The position numbers were made by a program, and so were the translations under genes. Source: Acarospora socialis (lineage: Eukaryota > Ascomycota > Lecanoromycetes > Acarosporales > Acarosporaceae). From it: 64,000 bases of DNA. Below the pieces are notes generated by a model. It saw only the letters and a list, made by a program, of their open reading frames with translations. It ran no database searches and had not been told where the DNA came from. The stretch is taken from assembly GCA_025617375.2 (NCBI GenBank), contig JAMYGW020000014.1, positions 62,001 through 126,000 of the forward strand, given 5' to 3'. Shown in pieces: positions 44,633 to 58,045 of this stretch (its first letter is position 1; every line of letters begins with the position of its first letter).

Positions 44633-46493
44633 ATGTCTATTCAATGCAGCAAACCTCGGGCAGTTGCCACATCTCTACCTCTATACATCATCAATCCAGC
44701 ACAAGCCTTATGCTCGAACAATGGCAACAAGCCGCAGCAGCGGGCTGAACGTCGGCGACGCGAGGCAGAGGCGAGAAACCAAGCAAATCGAGAAGATGCA
44801 GCGGTCAGAGCCCGAGAGAACCCCGTACACCTTGATCAGCAAGGAAAGCTTGTCAGCGTCAGACATCATGAGGCTGTAGCAAGGAAAGGAGCACGTCGAC
44901 CTGCACCACAGGGCTTGGGAGACAGAGGTCTAGATCCCACGGTTTCACCCTGGGTTACACCCGGTCGAGGTGAGGCTGTACCAGCACGCCCTTCAGGAAC
45001 TCGAAAGCTGGTCCCCCGCCCAAGGGACGTCGGACCAAGAGACTTACCCACACTAGGGGCTGAAACCGTTGACCCTGAGGCGAAGGAAGCTGGCGCGGAG
45101 AACGCTCGGGCGGCGCGAAAACGCTCGCAGCTAATCGAGCGGCGGCTCCTCGGATACCTCGCGGTTGAGCGCGCCGTACAGGTACATCCCACACAGTCGA
45201 TTCCGCCGGGTTTCGAGAAGAGCCTTCGAAGGAGAGCCAATTCCAAGCAGCTTTCGCCGGCGATTCTGGAGTACCATCCGAATGAAATGACGCGCAGAGA
45301 TTCGACAAACATACCGGGTTCGCGGGGCCAGCCAAGTCTGGTTGAGGAGATTTTGCGTGGAGATGCACTGGAGCGGAAACGACCTAGGATCTCAGGATGG
45401 GGCTGCAGACCAGTGAAATCTTTAGGAAAGGGTGGCCAAGGGGGCGTTACACTGTGGGAGAAAGGCAGAACGAATGAAGCAGAAAGTTATGGCTTGATCG
45501 ACTTCATGCGCAGTGGAATAAAGCTGATGTGTGGTGGTGTGACAGTCAGTCCGTCTTGCGGCGAAAGTTGCACCATGTGATGTGCAAAGTAAACTAACTC
45601 AAGGATTATAACAACGAAGGTAACATCACACGTCGATTGAACGACGCTAGGTGCGAAAATGTCATTCTTGTGGTAGATTGGGTCTTGTTGGAGGTTCCAC
45701 GGTGCAAGTTTCGCAATGTGTTTGAGTTCGCAGAGTACGGTGATCTGCATGATCTGATCGGATGGTATGAACACATTGGGTAAGTCTCTTACCCCAATAG
45801 TCATCACGAGTCAAGCACACTTCAATATACCAAACTATCTGATTGCAATATTTCGTCCACTAACCAAAAACTGCCCAACCCAACGGTCTCATCTTTCCTG
45901 AGCCTTTCATCTGGCATATCTGGCACTCACTGGCCAACGTTCTAGCCAACCAAGCCCTCGGGCACAACACTTCTGCCGAGCCCCTCCCAGAATGAGAAGA
46001 GATTATGCATGGTGACCTGAAGCCAGCCAACCTTCTGTTGAGTGCCCCATCCCGCACTGCCCACGGCATGCCGTACACACAATACCCAACCATCAAAGCC
46101 GCGGACTACGGTTTCGCCTTTACCATCCCGCTCGACCGGCCCGACGTGCGTGCGTTCAAGTCCACCTGGCTCTACGGCACCACGGAATACATGCCACCGG
46201 AAGTCCAAATTGAGCAGAATGGAAGTGATTTGGGAGAGCAGACACCTGACCCCGTACATGGCTCCAACAGCGATGTATATTCTGCCACTCGCGTCGTCTA
46301 GACCATGTATAACCGCGTTGAGGTTCTCCAAGAAAACTCCCCGAACGTCGTCAACCCCTATAGCAACCGCTTAAACGAGCTGATCATGGCGTGTCTGCAT
46401 GAGGACTGGAAGCGGCACCCAACTGCGTATGCACTTTACGTGGAGACAGAAAGGGATATGAGGGCTTGGAGAAAGAAGTTAAGGAAAGCATAA
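44633..46493 (+). pseudogene. Protein kinase gene, broken
   Basis: Pieces of a Ser/Thr-type kinase lie in order. An Arg/Glu-rich N-terminus (44633-45400) leads into the glycine loop (LGKGGQGGVTLWE, about 45423-45460). A stretch with RRLNDARCEN and the hinge FEFAEYGDLHDLI follows at about 45625-45779, then a likely intron beginning GTAAGT at 45780. The C-lobe begins near 45903 with FIWHIWHSLANVL, then catalytic MHGDLKPAN, a DYG in place of DFG, GTTEYMPPE and SDVYSA. The beta-3 lysine is not found. TGA (45993-45995) stands where the reading suggests tryptophan, and TAG (46299-46301) cuts the C-lobe before TMYNRVEVL. The frame after the glycine loop is also lost. It is best read as a pseudogene of a fungal kinase family. 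Confidence 0.65.
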
Positions 46494-49400
46494 GGATGGC
46501 AGAGAGAAACGTGTTAGATCGTGGACATTAATCTGGCAAGATCCTAATAGAGAAGGATGAGCAGAGGCAGTTTGAGTCAGATATGACTTACATGGACGCT
46601 TATAAGAAAGTATATCTCACGGGGCGGTATGAGAGGGAGATGAACGAACCAGGTGCAAGGACGGTGGTTGGCGCGGCTGGTGCTGCTGGTGCAGCTGAAA
46701 ACGCTGGTGACAAGCAGAAAGCAGAGCAAAGGCAAGAAGAGAGACCGAGAGGAGAGCATTGGGAAAGAGGAGCGGGATTGGTCCTGGTGGAGAAAGAGCA
46801 AGGCGGCGCTGTCTGCGCTGGCTGGATTCAACCCTTTGAACCGACATAAACAATGATGATCTCAAATCATATTCACTGTTGAAACTCTGCAGCTTTCTAA
46901 CTGCTATAGTGATCGATACACTTCAAGGTAAATGTACAACCGCATTGCGAAACTCTGTCACCTACAGCTGGCGGGAGAGCATTTGTGTGAATGCGAGAAG
47001 GTTATTGATCACAGATAGCTTGAACAAACTGATATACTTCATCCCAGCCAGAACAAATTGGTCTTTCACACTGGATGAGAGATGCTTAAGAAAGGGCGGG
47101 AAGACAGTTGGCTCATGAATTCGCTGAGCAGTCCTCTGCGCATGACTTTCTATCAGCAGACCGTCCGCGGTATGGATGCTCAAGCACTCGATTCTTACAA
47201 CCATAATCAACAAATCTTGTCTCGGAGCGTCCACTAGCTACTTCTCCATACTCAGATCGGGCGATCTTAGCTGAGTCCCTTTAGGCACCGCGAAATTTAC
47301 GATCGCTTGGAAGATCGCATACGGTTCTTAGTGATAAGGTCTTTTAGTCCTTCGTTGAGGTCATCCAGTGCTCTGCCATTTATCTCCTTCGCGCAGTACG
47401 TTGACCGGACGGGACCCAAAGCTCAGAGTCCCCTCGAGAAAGCCCTAGTGAAAGACCTCTTCCCTTAGATCACCTTGGAGAGGTCAATTCGCAGCGAAAG
47501 CTACTGACGAGCCAATGCATTCCAGAATCAAGCCCAGGTTTTTTTCATGGAGAAGTCGTCGTTTACCTTGCAGTCTAAAGTGCCTGCTACTCGGCAGGAG
47601 AAGGGGTCCACGTCTTCACTGAAAGTATAGGTATCATCGGATGCAGGCGCCTCGGTCGGAATTCGACCCGAACTCCGCATATCTCGCCTCAACACTTTGT
47701 TTTCGGCAAGTAACATTGAAGAAGGATAGGCAGGATGAGTGAAGGCGCTAGTGCTCTCGAAGGATGATGCCAATATTGAGGCGGAAATAGCATCAGAGAA
47801 GAAGATCGCATAAGGAGTGGCTTGAAAAACGCCGGCGGAACGGGAGGTGGGTACCATATAGGAGCTGGAAAGCAGACCCTAAGAAGTTCGGGCTCCAATC
47901 ACCTCGAGGCAATTAGGGTTAGATCGAACAGCTTTCCGGATACTGTTACGCCGGCAGCAGTCCTTTTGTTCCGAATAACAAGCGTGGACACTCATCATGC
48001 GGGGGAGATTGTAGCAAAGAACGGGACGGGATAAGGCAGGCCATCTCGGGCTCGAAGTCTATGTTTCAATCAGATGATCAGTTCCAATTTTCTTCGTCTT
48101 CACGGAAGATTGAGGGATGGAGGGGCAAGTTTCTTGGGAATGCAGCAGCCGGCCCTTGGGATACGAAGGTCACCATGTCACTTGTGCAACTCGCGCAAAT
48201 CCTACCGGAGATAAGGGCCGAGTCCGGTAACATGTTTCCTACTTCAAACACACGTCAGTACGAAGCCAAAGGTAACAACTTGAAATGAAAACCACACCGG
48301 ATTGAGAGATATTGTCAGCTCACCCAATGGCGACGATATCTGGCCTCAGGCTCAAATCGTACCGAGGTTTTATTTACAGCATCGACACGAGATCTGTTCC
48401 AACGTATCAGAGAGAAGCTATCGTACCACGAAGACTCTGATCAGCAGAGTGTCTAGTGTCAACCTCACCCGAGAAGGCAAATGCAGGTCGGCTCAACCTC
48501 TCTAGAAGCGCAGACGACGCGCCAACAATCTGGGTGGGCAACAGCAGCTTACGCAACCTTCACACCTATTAAATACCAGTTCTAGGACAGGGGGTTGTAG
48601 AAGGCGTTAAAGCACTTGTGATCCCGGTAGCCAATCTCTATTGTTGGGAGACTGCGGCCAAGGGCAGTAAAGGCGATAAGATACTACACCAGGGCTCAAT
48701 CCATATTGAGGGTTAGACGGGTGGAGAGCAAACCGAAGGCTACTGTTTCGAACTCTCCTGTGCACACCTCGGAGGTCCGAATCACCCAGTACATCTTGAA
48801 AAGCCGAGTCAGGATAGATGAGGAGACCTAACATGACTTCTAGATTAACTATAGTGTGATCGCCGAAGTGATGTAGGCTCAGGTCATCGAGAAAAGCTGC
48901 AGATAAACAAGCGGAGAGATCGAGGGGGAAGGTGGGGTTGTTGACGAGGAAGATTACTTGAAAGACAAGGGACTGCAGAAGCTCTGTGGCTGTGTTTGAT
49001 GAAATACCTCATTTGGAAGGAAATTAGGGTTGGCTCCTGAGCGAAAAGGGGGACGAAGCTCAGCAAAGACAAGGCCAAATCAAGGATCTATGGAGAATAA
49101 TCGGCCCAGATAATGTTCAATGAAGGTGAAGCGAATCACCACGCCCACTATTAATTACCCCCATTCTAGTCCTGGAACGACAAGGATCAGTGAAGGAAGA
49201 TTTAAACAAGAGTACGTGAACTTCTATCTCCTCATGATATCCGTCGGAACACGCCCTGTGCCGGGTCACTTCCATCTTATCCGATTCAACCAACTCTGAT
49301 CTCTACAGCAACGCCGGCCGTAACGTCTCTCGGCTCGTTTGATCAAACAATGCTCAAGCGACTAATGAGCAGCATAAAGTCAGTTATCCTCGTTCCTGCA

Positions 49401-51569
49401 ACAGAGGGCCTTTCCTTAGAATGTCTGAGTCATTTGGGGCAGAATTCCCGTTATTCGATGACGCTCCCGCTCGTCTGGCTCCACGTGGAGTGATGGCAAA
49501 GGCTCATCTTACGTCATTTCCAAGCACCATACCCAGTACCACCGTCTCGACAATGCCAGGCATGACCCAAGCCATATGGTCTATGCTGGCAGGTGAGGTG
49601 TCAGCAGTCTGAAGCATCGGCGACGCCTTCTGAACATCAAACCCTGGATCTGGGTGTAACACGACAACACGTTACATTGGCATATCTCCACAACAAACGC
49701 CCCCTGGGCTTCGTAATTCGTGATGTTCACTACCACCACGCAGAGTATGATGGTCGATATACTCCCATCCTCGGCACACTGTCTGGCCAGACTCTTATCG
49801 AGGCGTGGCTTACCATGAATGAGGCCATGAAGCAACACCACCTTTCCGATCTTTGCAAATAGCTGCATAGAGCTTGCGGTAGGGCAGGCCGGTAGTAGCA
49901 GCGGCGTCGATGCCAAGTACCTACCGGATCGATTTCTTACTCGGTTCGGATTATACGAGGACCGCAGTCCTCAAAACCTCCTGAATTATTGTAAGCATCT
50001 AGGAACGGATTGCTCCACCTTCATCTTTTACCACTGTGACTTAAAGCCCGGAGACAGAGCTGTGAACCCTTCAGAAGGATCAGTAGGCATCATAGTTGGG
50101 AAACGGCTCGACTAACTCCCAAGGAATGGATAAGGACTAAGTTCTGCGTTTCAAGCGGGACGAACCTACCGGATGGTGATCAATATTCGAGAGTGGATTG
50201 GACGAAGCGGATTCCGCGACAAATCGAGAAGGAGGGGTTTCCTGAGATTGCGGAATGATGGACGACTTGGTGGAGCAATGCGGACTGATTTCCGTTTGTT
50301 TGAAGCTTCCGAAATGTTCCTAGCAGGTGGGCGCAGACCAGTGAGAACTGCGCCTCTGATAGAGCCTGAAATCCTTCTTCAGCCCAAAACATAACCTGTT
50401 ATGACCGTCCGTACATCCTATCAAACCGCGTCCTTTCCGGTGGCTCATGGATCCAGGCCCGGCCGTCTTTCAACGCTTGCGACTCGAACCTAGGCCTGCA
50501 GCCTCCGAACCGTACTTCGTACTAGAGAACCACATTACCCTCACACGCAGGCCAAGTTGACTGCCTTATTCCTGATCCTCAAGTATTTGCGCTTACTCGC
50601 GAGCCCTGGACCCTCTCTCCCAGGATTAGAGATGGAGCAATCTACATTCTGCGACAACAGTTAGACATACAATGAAATGATAACTGCATTCAGCAGAGCG
50701 ACAAAGCATCCAGGGCAGAGGAACGGCCTGGCCTCGCCTTGTTGGGAGGATTCTTTTCGTGGCTACAGATCATGTCGGGAAAGGTGTATGTAACAATGAT
50801 ATCAGGATGCAAATGAACGTGTATGATTATACCAATTGTTTTCAGTGAAAACATTATTGCGTCTCATTTCTGCTTCCACTATCAACTTACAGGAATACAC
50901 GCCCTGAGAACTTGACTTGTCCCCAGCAATACCAACTGATCACAATTCTGAAAGGCAATTTGCAACCTGAATCTGCAATGTGACGAACAACCCGACCGAG
51001 CCGCCATGGCTCATTTCCCAAGACATAAAGCTATCGGATAATAACCCTCATCCCCGGGATCGTGAAGAGGGAGAAAGACAGGCGGGACTGGCTGGCAGAA
51101 AGATAAGCTCCTTTTCAGACATTCTTCCCAGTGGATGCCAAGAGACAAGTACGCACACAGAGCTTGAACTGGTACCTGTCTACCTGCAGGGGAAGCCTAT
51201 TCCTCTCCGGGCTGGACCATATTCCAGCCCGCACAATCGTGGGCTGAGTTCTGCCTGGGGATTTGCGAAAGATCCAGCTCCAGGCGTTGCCCTCTCTCCT
51301 ATGCCGATAACCGCTGCTCATCTGGGTCTGACCATCGGCTACGCTTGGTCGTGCTCGATTGTCCCTGCTCACCCTCGCTCGGATTTCCGTCACCGTTGCT
51401 GCTGGGTCGGGTTCGCTGTCTCTGTCATCGCTGGTTGACGACTTCACCTTCTCCGATGAAGTAGCTTTAACGTCAAGCCCTTGGCATGCTTAAGTCGGAC
51501 AATCCTCGCGTCACCGTATATACCGCATACTTCAGCAGTAGTTCCCAGGGTCGCCCCAATGTGAGTAGG
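46494..51569. other. Gene-poor interval
   Basis: No domain-bearing gene seen. Open frames at 48061-48288, 49593-49862 and 50980-51438 (plus) have ordinary protein composition but no recognised motif. A hairpin CGGGCTGGA / TCCAGCCCG with a short loop lies near 51208-51232 within the last of these. Confidence 0.3.
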
Positions 51570-51702
51570 CTAGGTAAAACCAGTCAACAGGACGAAACGT
51601 TGCGGTAGCGGATCGGCGGTGGAGGCATCAATCTTGCCAACATGGCCGATGTCTTCACTGAGTCTGGCAGGTTGACCAAAAGAGATTTCGTACCTGTTGC
51701 GA

Positions 51703-52248
51703 TCAGCCAGGACCACCGCCGTAGAGGAACAGTGTTGACGGGGGTGTGGGTTGAATGTAACCTCGGTCAGCACCGCAGTTGTCTCTGGACGAAGTGCTAA
51801 AATCACAGCAGTCAGGCGGCATCTCTGCATCTAGGGCTTGTAGTGCAGAAGAAGCGTGGGAGGGTGGTCGACCCTTGGAAACATGGCTCGCGGCGACTCC
51901 AGCACTCTGATCAAGGAAGGGTGAGTTGAGAGAGTGCCGATGGGATCGGAAGCCTGATCTCGGTTGGCGGGTAGATCTCTGCTGAGGATAAACCTTGTGC
52001 TTCTTCCGCGTTGGGCTACCGGGGGATGAGGACGACGGTTTTCGTTTGGCAGGACGTGGCACCATCTTTTCCTCGTCCGACTCGGCCCGGGTGTTGCTAA
52101 GGTCTACAATACCGCAGCTATCGATATAGCTACATATCTCGTCGATACCTGGCTCCGGAGACGAACCGCAACGAGTGGGAAGTGGCCTCTCTCTCTTGGC
52201 TGGCATTGCAGTTTCATCCTCGTCGCCAGAAAGATGGAAATCACCCAT
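51703..52248 (-). CDS. Hypothetical low-complexity protein
   Basis: A frame of 181 codons from an ATG at 52248 with composition typical of disordered fungal proteins: acidic start (SGDEDE), then Ser/Pro/Lys/Arg-rich segments (KRKPSSSSPGSPTRKKHK resembles a nuclear-localisation signal). A second frame (51570-51830) continues past its stop and could be a downstream exon or mark a frameshift (NRYEISFGQPARL). No family is recognised. It could be the N-terminus of a larger gene or a relic. Confidence 0.35.
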   Translation of the reverse strand: MGDFHLSGDEDETAMPAKRERPLPTRCGSSPEPGIDEICSYIDSCGIVDLSNTRAESDEEKMVPRPAKRKPSSSSPGSPTRKKHKVYPQQRSTRQPRSGFRSHRHSLNSPFLDQSAGVAASHVSKGRPPSHASSALQALDAEMPPDCCDFSTSSRDNCGADRGYIQPTPPSTLFLYGGGPG

Positions 52249-55200
52249 TCCTTTTGGCCGTTAGCGCCACGACCACACTGTTGCCCTCTCGCTGCGGCTG
52301 TTCATCTTCTCTGTTGCCGTCAACCTCAGCCTTTTGTTGCTATTGCTTGTTCTACGTCAATTTATAAAAGGTACCACTACCAACTTTAGGGCAAAGCAGC
52401 TGGGCTTCCGCCGATGCACCTCGGCCGCTATGGAGATGGTCCTCTCGACTGAGCTGGTTCTGTGGTGGCGCTCTGAAGCAGCGTGGAGACTGATTGTGAG
52501 GAGTGAGAAGCATCGAGGTGCGTTAATGTAAACCTCGCGACCCCACATAGCCGTGATTGTGCAATGGCACGCTCGAGGGGCCAAAGATGAACCACAAGTG
52601 TGTATGGACCTGGAGGCGGAGGCTTCTTGCTCAGCAAGCCACAAAGGCCGAGCCGTCACGGTCAGACTATGACACTCAATATCGTGGCAACCTTCGGGAC
52701 AGGAAGGAGTCACTGAGTGCCCAAATTAAAGGCAGTTACTGTGCGGTTTGGCCAGCCCGATACAAGGCTGACATGGATCCTCAGCCTTGATACACGCGTC
52801 CTCTTCCAGTGGAAAGCGAGCGCCGCGGCGTGCCCAACAGCTCGATGCTTTCCACCTTCCCTGCAAAGAACGTCTGCGCCGGAAAGAGTGAAGGCGCAAG
52901 TGGGATGAAGATCTACCATGGAGCTTCCGCAATTCAATTCGTGGTGTTCCACTTCAATCTGACCCCATCAGATGGGGCATTATAACTGGAGTGGGTAAGT
53001 ATTGACTCCAGGCAAATCTTCACATAGAGGCTGAAGCTTGGAGAAGCAACAATCTCTTAGAGAACTAACGCGTGAGAAACTTGACTACATTGTCGGACCC
53101 AAGTCGGAAACAATCACATTTCAAAAAGACAGGCACATGTAGAGAAAGTCAGCCTGGAACATCATCATCATCAAATAATGCACAAAGTGTACGTTGTACG
53201 CCTTGAGTATCTGAAAATTGAATCATTATCAATGGAATGAGGAATTAGGGATAGCTTGAGCGACAATTAGAATGATGAGGGCTTGGTGGATGGCAATTGT
53301 TCATACAAGTCGCTATACCACAGTCAGACTTTGGACAACCCAACAGCAATTGTTCTTGAATGAAAGTCCACTCGATAGAGTACCGGACCGAAATAATGTT
53401 GCTTCCAAATGATACAAGAGCAGTACACAGTTTAAGATGCTTATGGATCCCGCTTCTGACGCTGATATAAGGCTATCATTTCGCAGACTGGGTAAGTACA
53501 TGTACACGAGCATAGAGACCACTTCGGAAGCTGAGATAGGGCCTTCTTATGCGGAGCTATTCAGGTTACATTATGTGTAGGTAAAGGACTATTGCTCGTT
53601 GCCAGAACTCTGATCCTCCGCCTGCGCCTGCTGGCTCAAAGAAGGCTTTCATCAATTGCAATATGCCAAAGAGCAACGACATTTCCTGATAGAGTTTGGT
53701 GGTGTCCTAGGAGTAGTAGTATGGGGTTCTCGCGACGCTCGAGATGGCGCTCATTACATGTGCGGATATAGTACGCTTGTTTTGTGGAGATGACTAAGAC
53801 AAAGGAACGTCTCCCAAGAGGATACAAAAATGACAAGGAAACAAAAATCTTACCAGATCAGGCATGAAGTAACGTACCTAGTCCACGGTTAAACGGAAAA
53901 GAGGAGACACCAAAAATCCATACCAAATCAGGCAGTTTTTGAGGTCGTTCTAAGTTGAAAGCTGCCTTATTTTTTTCATTTAATCGTGGAAGATGTTAGT
54001 AACTTATTGTTTGTGACTGGTCGTGCTAGTTGGATCTTCGCTTCCTTGTCTCTTTCATCGTGGGAGACGTTATCATTTCTATTGTATCAAGTGTGTTCTC
54101 TCATACCTATTGAATGCTAGCTGCTCATTTATGTTCGAGGCAGTGCATGCCTTGGATATCTCAAATACTCCTACAATGGCTAAGATTGCTGGGTATTCTC
54201 ACCCAGTCCAGTTGTCGCCGGAAAGCTCACGCTTTGTCGAACCCAATGTTCTTGGCTACGACTTTCGAGAGAACAAGATATTTGATTGTGGCCTAAGGTA
54301 TAGTGGCAAGGTAGAGTAAGATCAATATCATTCAATGTGCGGAACTATCGGGAAGAGCGCTCGAGATCAAGCTATAGTGCTATGCTTGGTGTCTGCGGAG
54401 GGTGGCTGATGTCTCGTCCAGGCAAGGCGTGGCGCCGCGGCCGACCCGCCGCTTTCTCCGTATATGAAACAGTCTTCGCTGGTTCCATCCCCGTTACCTT
54501 CCATCTTCCATTGCTCATACCGGCCGTCTCCTCGTTCCTCCATGGGTCTGCGCCCCCACCTTTGCTCTGCCGACCATTGCCGATCGGTGTACCTCGACCT
54601 TCCACGAGGCATTCAGGAGATCTCTTCGGCATCAATCGCTGGCCCACGACCCCTTCACCCTCATCCTTCCCGTCGTGTTCACTCCGGTCAAGGCTTGGAG
54701 TGAGCTACAGAGCCGCGCCCTCTCATTCGCTGCTCCGGGTCTCCACAACCCATGCTGCAGTTCAGCTCATACGCAGACGGTTCCATTTTCGGGCGAACAC
54801 AGGGCGTTCATGCGCTCCACTGCCGTCGCTGGCTCTTGTAACTCCGCCTCCTTCGCCGATCGAAATCTCAGCACGGCTCAGCTAACGTTCGAAGCTGCTA
54901 CGGCATCGGTTGAGAGCTTCGGCTTGCAGCGTGTATCCGAGCGAAGCAAGGTGGACCAGAGGATGCCTGCCATACCATCAATGGAGAGAAAGCCTCATCC
55001 CTCGTCGCTTCCCGCTCGGGCTTTCCCCTCCTCTCTCTAGCTGCGCCGACCCCGATCGCCACTCAGAACTGCTCTGATGACCTAGGACCGAAGGCCTGAG
55101 CGTGAGGCCGAGCACCGGCGGTGAACCGAAGCCAGCGAAGGGATTTCAAGAAGCCTTAACCTCGGCTCGATCGGCAGCCGTTTTTCGCGTATCTGCCTGG

Positions 55201-55311
55201 CTGCGACGAACAACGATGCCGCAATGGCATTGATCTGGTGGCGTGGCCTCGAGACGTCAATCTCGCTTCTAGGCAGCATGGTGATATAGACATACCACTG
55301 GGCCATCAGAT
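52249..55311. other. Gene-poor interval
   Basis: Contains only short unrecognised ORFs, including a Pro/Ser-rich frame at 54337-54885. A perfect short palindrome CCCCATCAGATGGGG lies at about 52963-52977. Near 53850-53935 a sequence resembling ACCAGATCAGGCA occurs twice. Nothing here supports a gene. Confidence 0.3.
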
Positions 55312-55863
55312 GAAACTTATAACTGGGCCATCACATGGCTATTGTATAAACGTTTTCGGTATACAGACAAACGAAACCTGAGGCCCTTGGGCGGTTATAA
55401 CGACGACGATGGCTATAACGATAATGGTAACGGCATAGTGACTTAGGCGAAGTCAAGAGACCGCCCAGCACACAGCAGCAGACGAGAGTCGACGGATGAC
55501 TATCTTTGAGGAGTGCAGCGAGCCCTAAGCTTGCGTGGGATGTTTGAGGAGTGCAGCGAGCCCTAAGCTTGCGTGGGATGTGTGTTGAACACGAGGCTTC
55601 AACGGCGAGAGAGCTGCGCCAGCAAGGGCCGTTGGTTACGAGATGAATGGCGGAGATTCGTGCACTGAGGAGTATCGAGTTCGCCTAAGTCATCATTGGT
55701 TAGATGTTTCCGTAGTCGACACCATTTGGTTGGAACCCTACCTTTGTGAGACCACTACCATCGTCATCGTCGTCCTTTATCCGCCCGAGGACCTCGGATT
55801 TCGTTTGTCTGTGTACCGGAAACGTCTATACAATAGTCATCTGATGGCCCAGTTATAAGTTTC
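55312..55863. mobile_element. Fold-back / MITE-like DNA element (552 bp)
   Basis: The left arm from 55312 (GAAACTTATAACTGGGCCATC) and the right arm ending at 55863 (its reverse complement) match over roughly 105 nt with scattered changes (shared blocks ACAGACAAACGAAA, GACGACGATG). After a gap they match again at TGACTTAGGCGAA (left about 55439-55451, right about 55677-55690). The interior codes for nothing evident and includes a 38-bp tandem repeat. Long inverted ends around a short non-coding core are typical of non-autonomous DNA transposons. I could not define the target duplication, because TTATAA at both ends is itself palindromic. Confidence 0.72.
55505..55580. repeat. 38-bp tandem repeat, two perfect copies
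   Basis: Copies at 55505-55542 and 55543-55580, each beginning TTTGAGGAGTGC and ending GCGTGGGATG, inside the core of the fold-back element. Confidence 0.88.
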
Positions 55864-58045
55864 GGTGGTGATGGCGCTGCCAACGTTGCAGAGTAATATA
55901 TAAAGTCGCGTTTTTGAACTCCTGTTAGCCCAAATCTGTTGATTGACCGCTGCAGAGTCCGTCTGTCCAATGGGATTGTTTATCAGGGTTCGGCAAAGAT
56001 TGGCATGGGTGCTGACCCTGCACAACGTCCGTTTCACTCACCGCCATGACAGCAAACCGCAAAGAGGTTCCTGCTGCCAGCACTTTTATTGGATGCTATG
56101 CTACAGCCGTGCATCTTGAACCTGTCATCACTGTTGAACGCCGTTTACACATACAGTGGCGGACCGGCAAGCATCTGTCAACGCCCATATGGGTGCGGCT
56201 GACCACTGTCCGTCCCCAATTATCTACGGCTACGAGAATTTACCATCAATGTATATAAAATCTCAATGGTAAACAGCGCAGATACCTTCACATATTGCAG
56301 TCAGATGTTTGCTATTCAAATAATAAATACTTCAGAAAATTGACTTCAGATCATATATCAGAAGACTTTTTGTGCTTGTTGTTGAGGGTTTTATATGTGG
56401 TGCCGGTTATGAACTTATGGTACGACCCATGACTAAGCTTCTATCACGGTGGAAGTACGAATACTATCTGCTTGTCTCCTGCGAGAGGAGAAACATTACA
56501 TTATATGGCTTCCCAACCACCTTTACTAGGTCAACCAAATGGCTTCTGCGCAGCATTCTAATTCACAACATCCCTGGAATACGGCAGTTCCCGTGATGCA
56601 AACATCAATGAGCTCCGCACCTCAATTAATCAGAAGACAAGCCGAGTACTGGCGTGAAAATTGGGCGTACCCGGGCATTGACGTCAAGGACCAACTCGAA
56701 TGCGCGAGCGCTGGTCTTGGTCGTGTAACACCGAACCCCACGACAATAGCATACCACATAAACACCAGCTCTGTATCTCCCAGAATAGGCAGTGAAGAGA
56801 CAGAGTGCTTACAGAAGGGATCCTGACGGCAATGGCCCGCGACTGGTTATCCTCGACCAACCAAGCCCACCAACCCCATGTGTGTTCGCCGAAGTCGTGT
56901 CGAACTTGCCCTGCTTGGGGCATCGGCCCGCTGAATGTGAGGTGTATCCCGTTGTTCTTGGCTGCTAATTATCCCAGAACAGCGTATCCTTGACGTGCTC
57001 GCCGCCGAGGAACTTGATCGGCGGTGGCAACGCGCTGGGTTCCGTGATGCCGGGTATGGATATACAACATCGTTAGTTCCTCGTTGCGTAATGGTACGTA
57101 TTGTGGAGCAGCAGTTTCTGGTGTGCTACTTGCTTGGGCTGGTGGTTACGGGCTCAAGTGCGCCGTTGGGCATCTCGAAGCTTTCGGGTCCGACCTCCGT
57201 CAAGATGTAGGTTTTGGGAGTAGCCGGGACGGCGCCGGATGTGGCTCAGGGATTGTGGAGGTGGTAGGTCTGTAGGAGGGAGAAAGGAGGGTTGACGGTA
57301 CCTGGGAAGTAGGGCAGCGTGTCTTTACCTTGTACGAAGCACGCCGACGCCTTCGGGGTCGCGTTCCAATCTGGGACCGGACGCGGAACCGACGAGGCTG
57401 AGGTGTTCGGCGATCTGTGAAGCATTAAGGTTGCGTTGTGGATCAAGGATTTCCGTTCTATATTTCCTGGGCAGAGGGTGATAGATGTAGGGGCGGAAGA
57501 GCCCACACTCTCTGGCATTGCGCTGTCGGATCGTTCCTCGGATCTGTCCATGACGTCGTCCCCTAGCATCAAAACCCGAAGTTCGAGTCCAATCAAGCGC
57601 CTCGGCGTTTCCTGCGTGTCGCTCCGACCCACACTACGTCCGGTGTCTGGCACCGTAACACAACTGTTGATCGCATCCGAGACTCGATTGTTCTCCCGAC
57701 CATCCCCACCTCCACTACACGTCTGGCCTTAACCCATCAAATACAGCATTGCGGTTATCCAGTTGTTGGTCACATCACTGTCTCATCTCCATAGCGGGTA
57801 ACTTCTCTCTTGACTACTTCTTAGGCGGTGATTGATACTGAGGTTGAGCCTCACTCCTAGATATAGGAACTTTCGGTGAGGGTTGCTTCAGCCTAGTTGT
57901 AAATCTGAGAATGTTGTTAAATCCTGAGTATTTCCTCCAGCAAGATTTCAGTCAACTGACAATACCCTTGTCGCTGGGTTCCATCCCCTGACCCTAACCA
58001 AAACATCACCGAAATCTTTGTGTCCCAACCCTGTGACCAACCCGC
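55864..58045. other. Gene-poor interval
   Basis: Contains an AT-rich stretch (about 56240-56400) and unrecognised frames at 56539-56826 (plus) and 57246-57653 (minus). The minus frame has a protein-like segment (SSVPRPVPDWNATPKASACF) but no identifiable family or splice partners. Confidence 0.3.

Noticed and set aside
50478-50560. tRNA-like sequence on the minus strand (GGTTCGAGTC resembles a B box; CTGCAGG could be an anticodon loop)
   Set aside because: Acceptor and anticodon stems do not pair, and no good A box is present.
51208-51232. Hairpin CGGGCTGGA / TCCAGCCCG as a terminator
   Set aside because: Intrinsic terminators are not expected in a fungal nuclear genome, and no T run follows.
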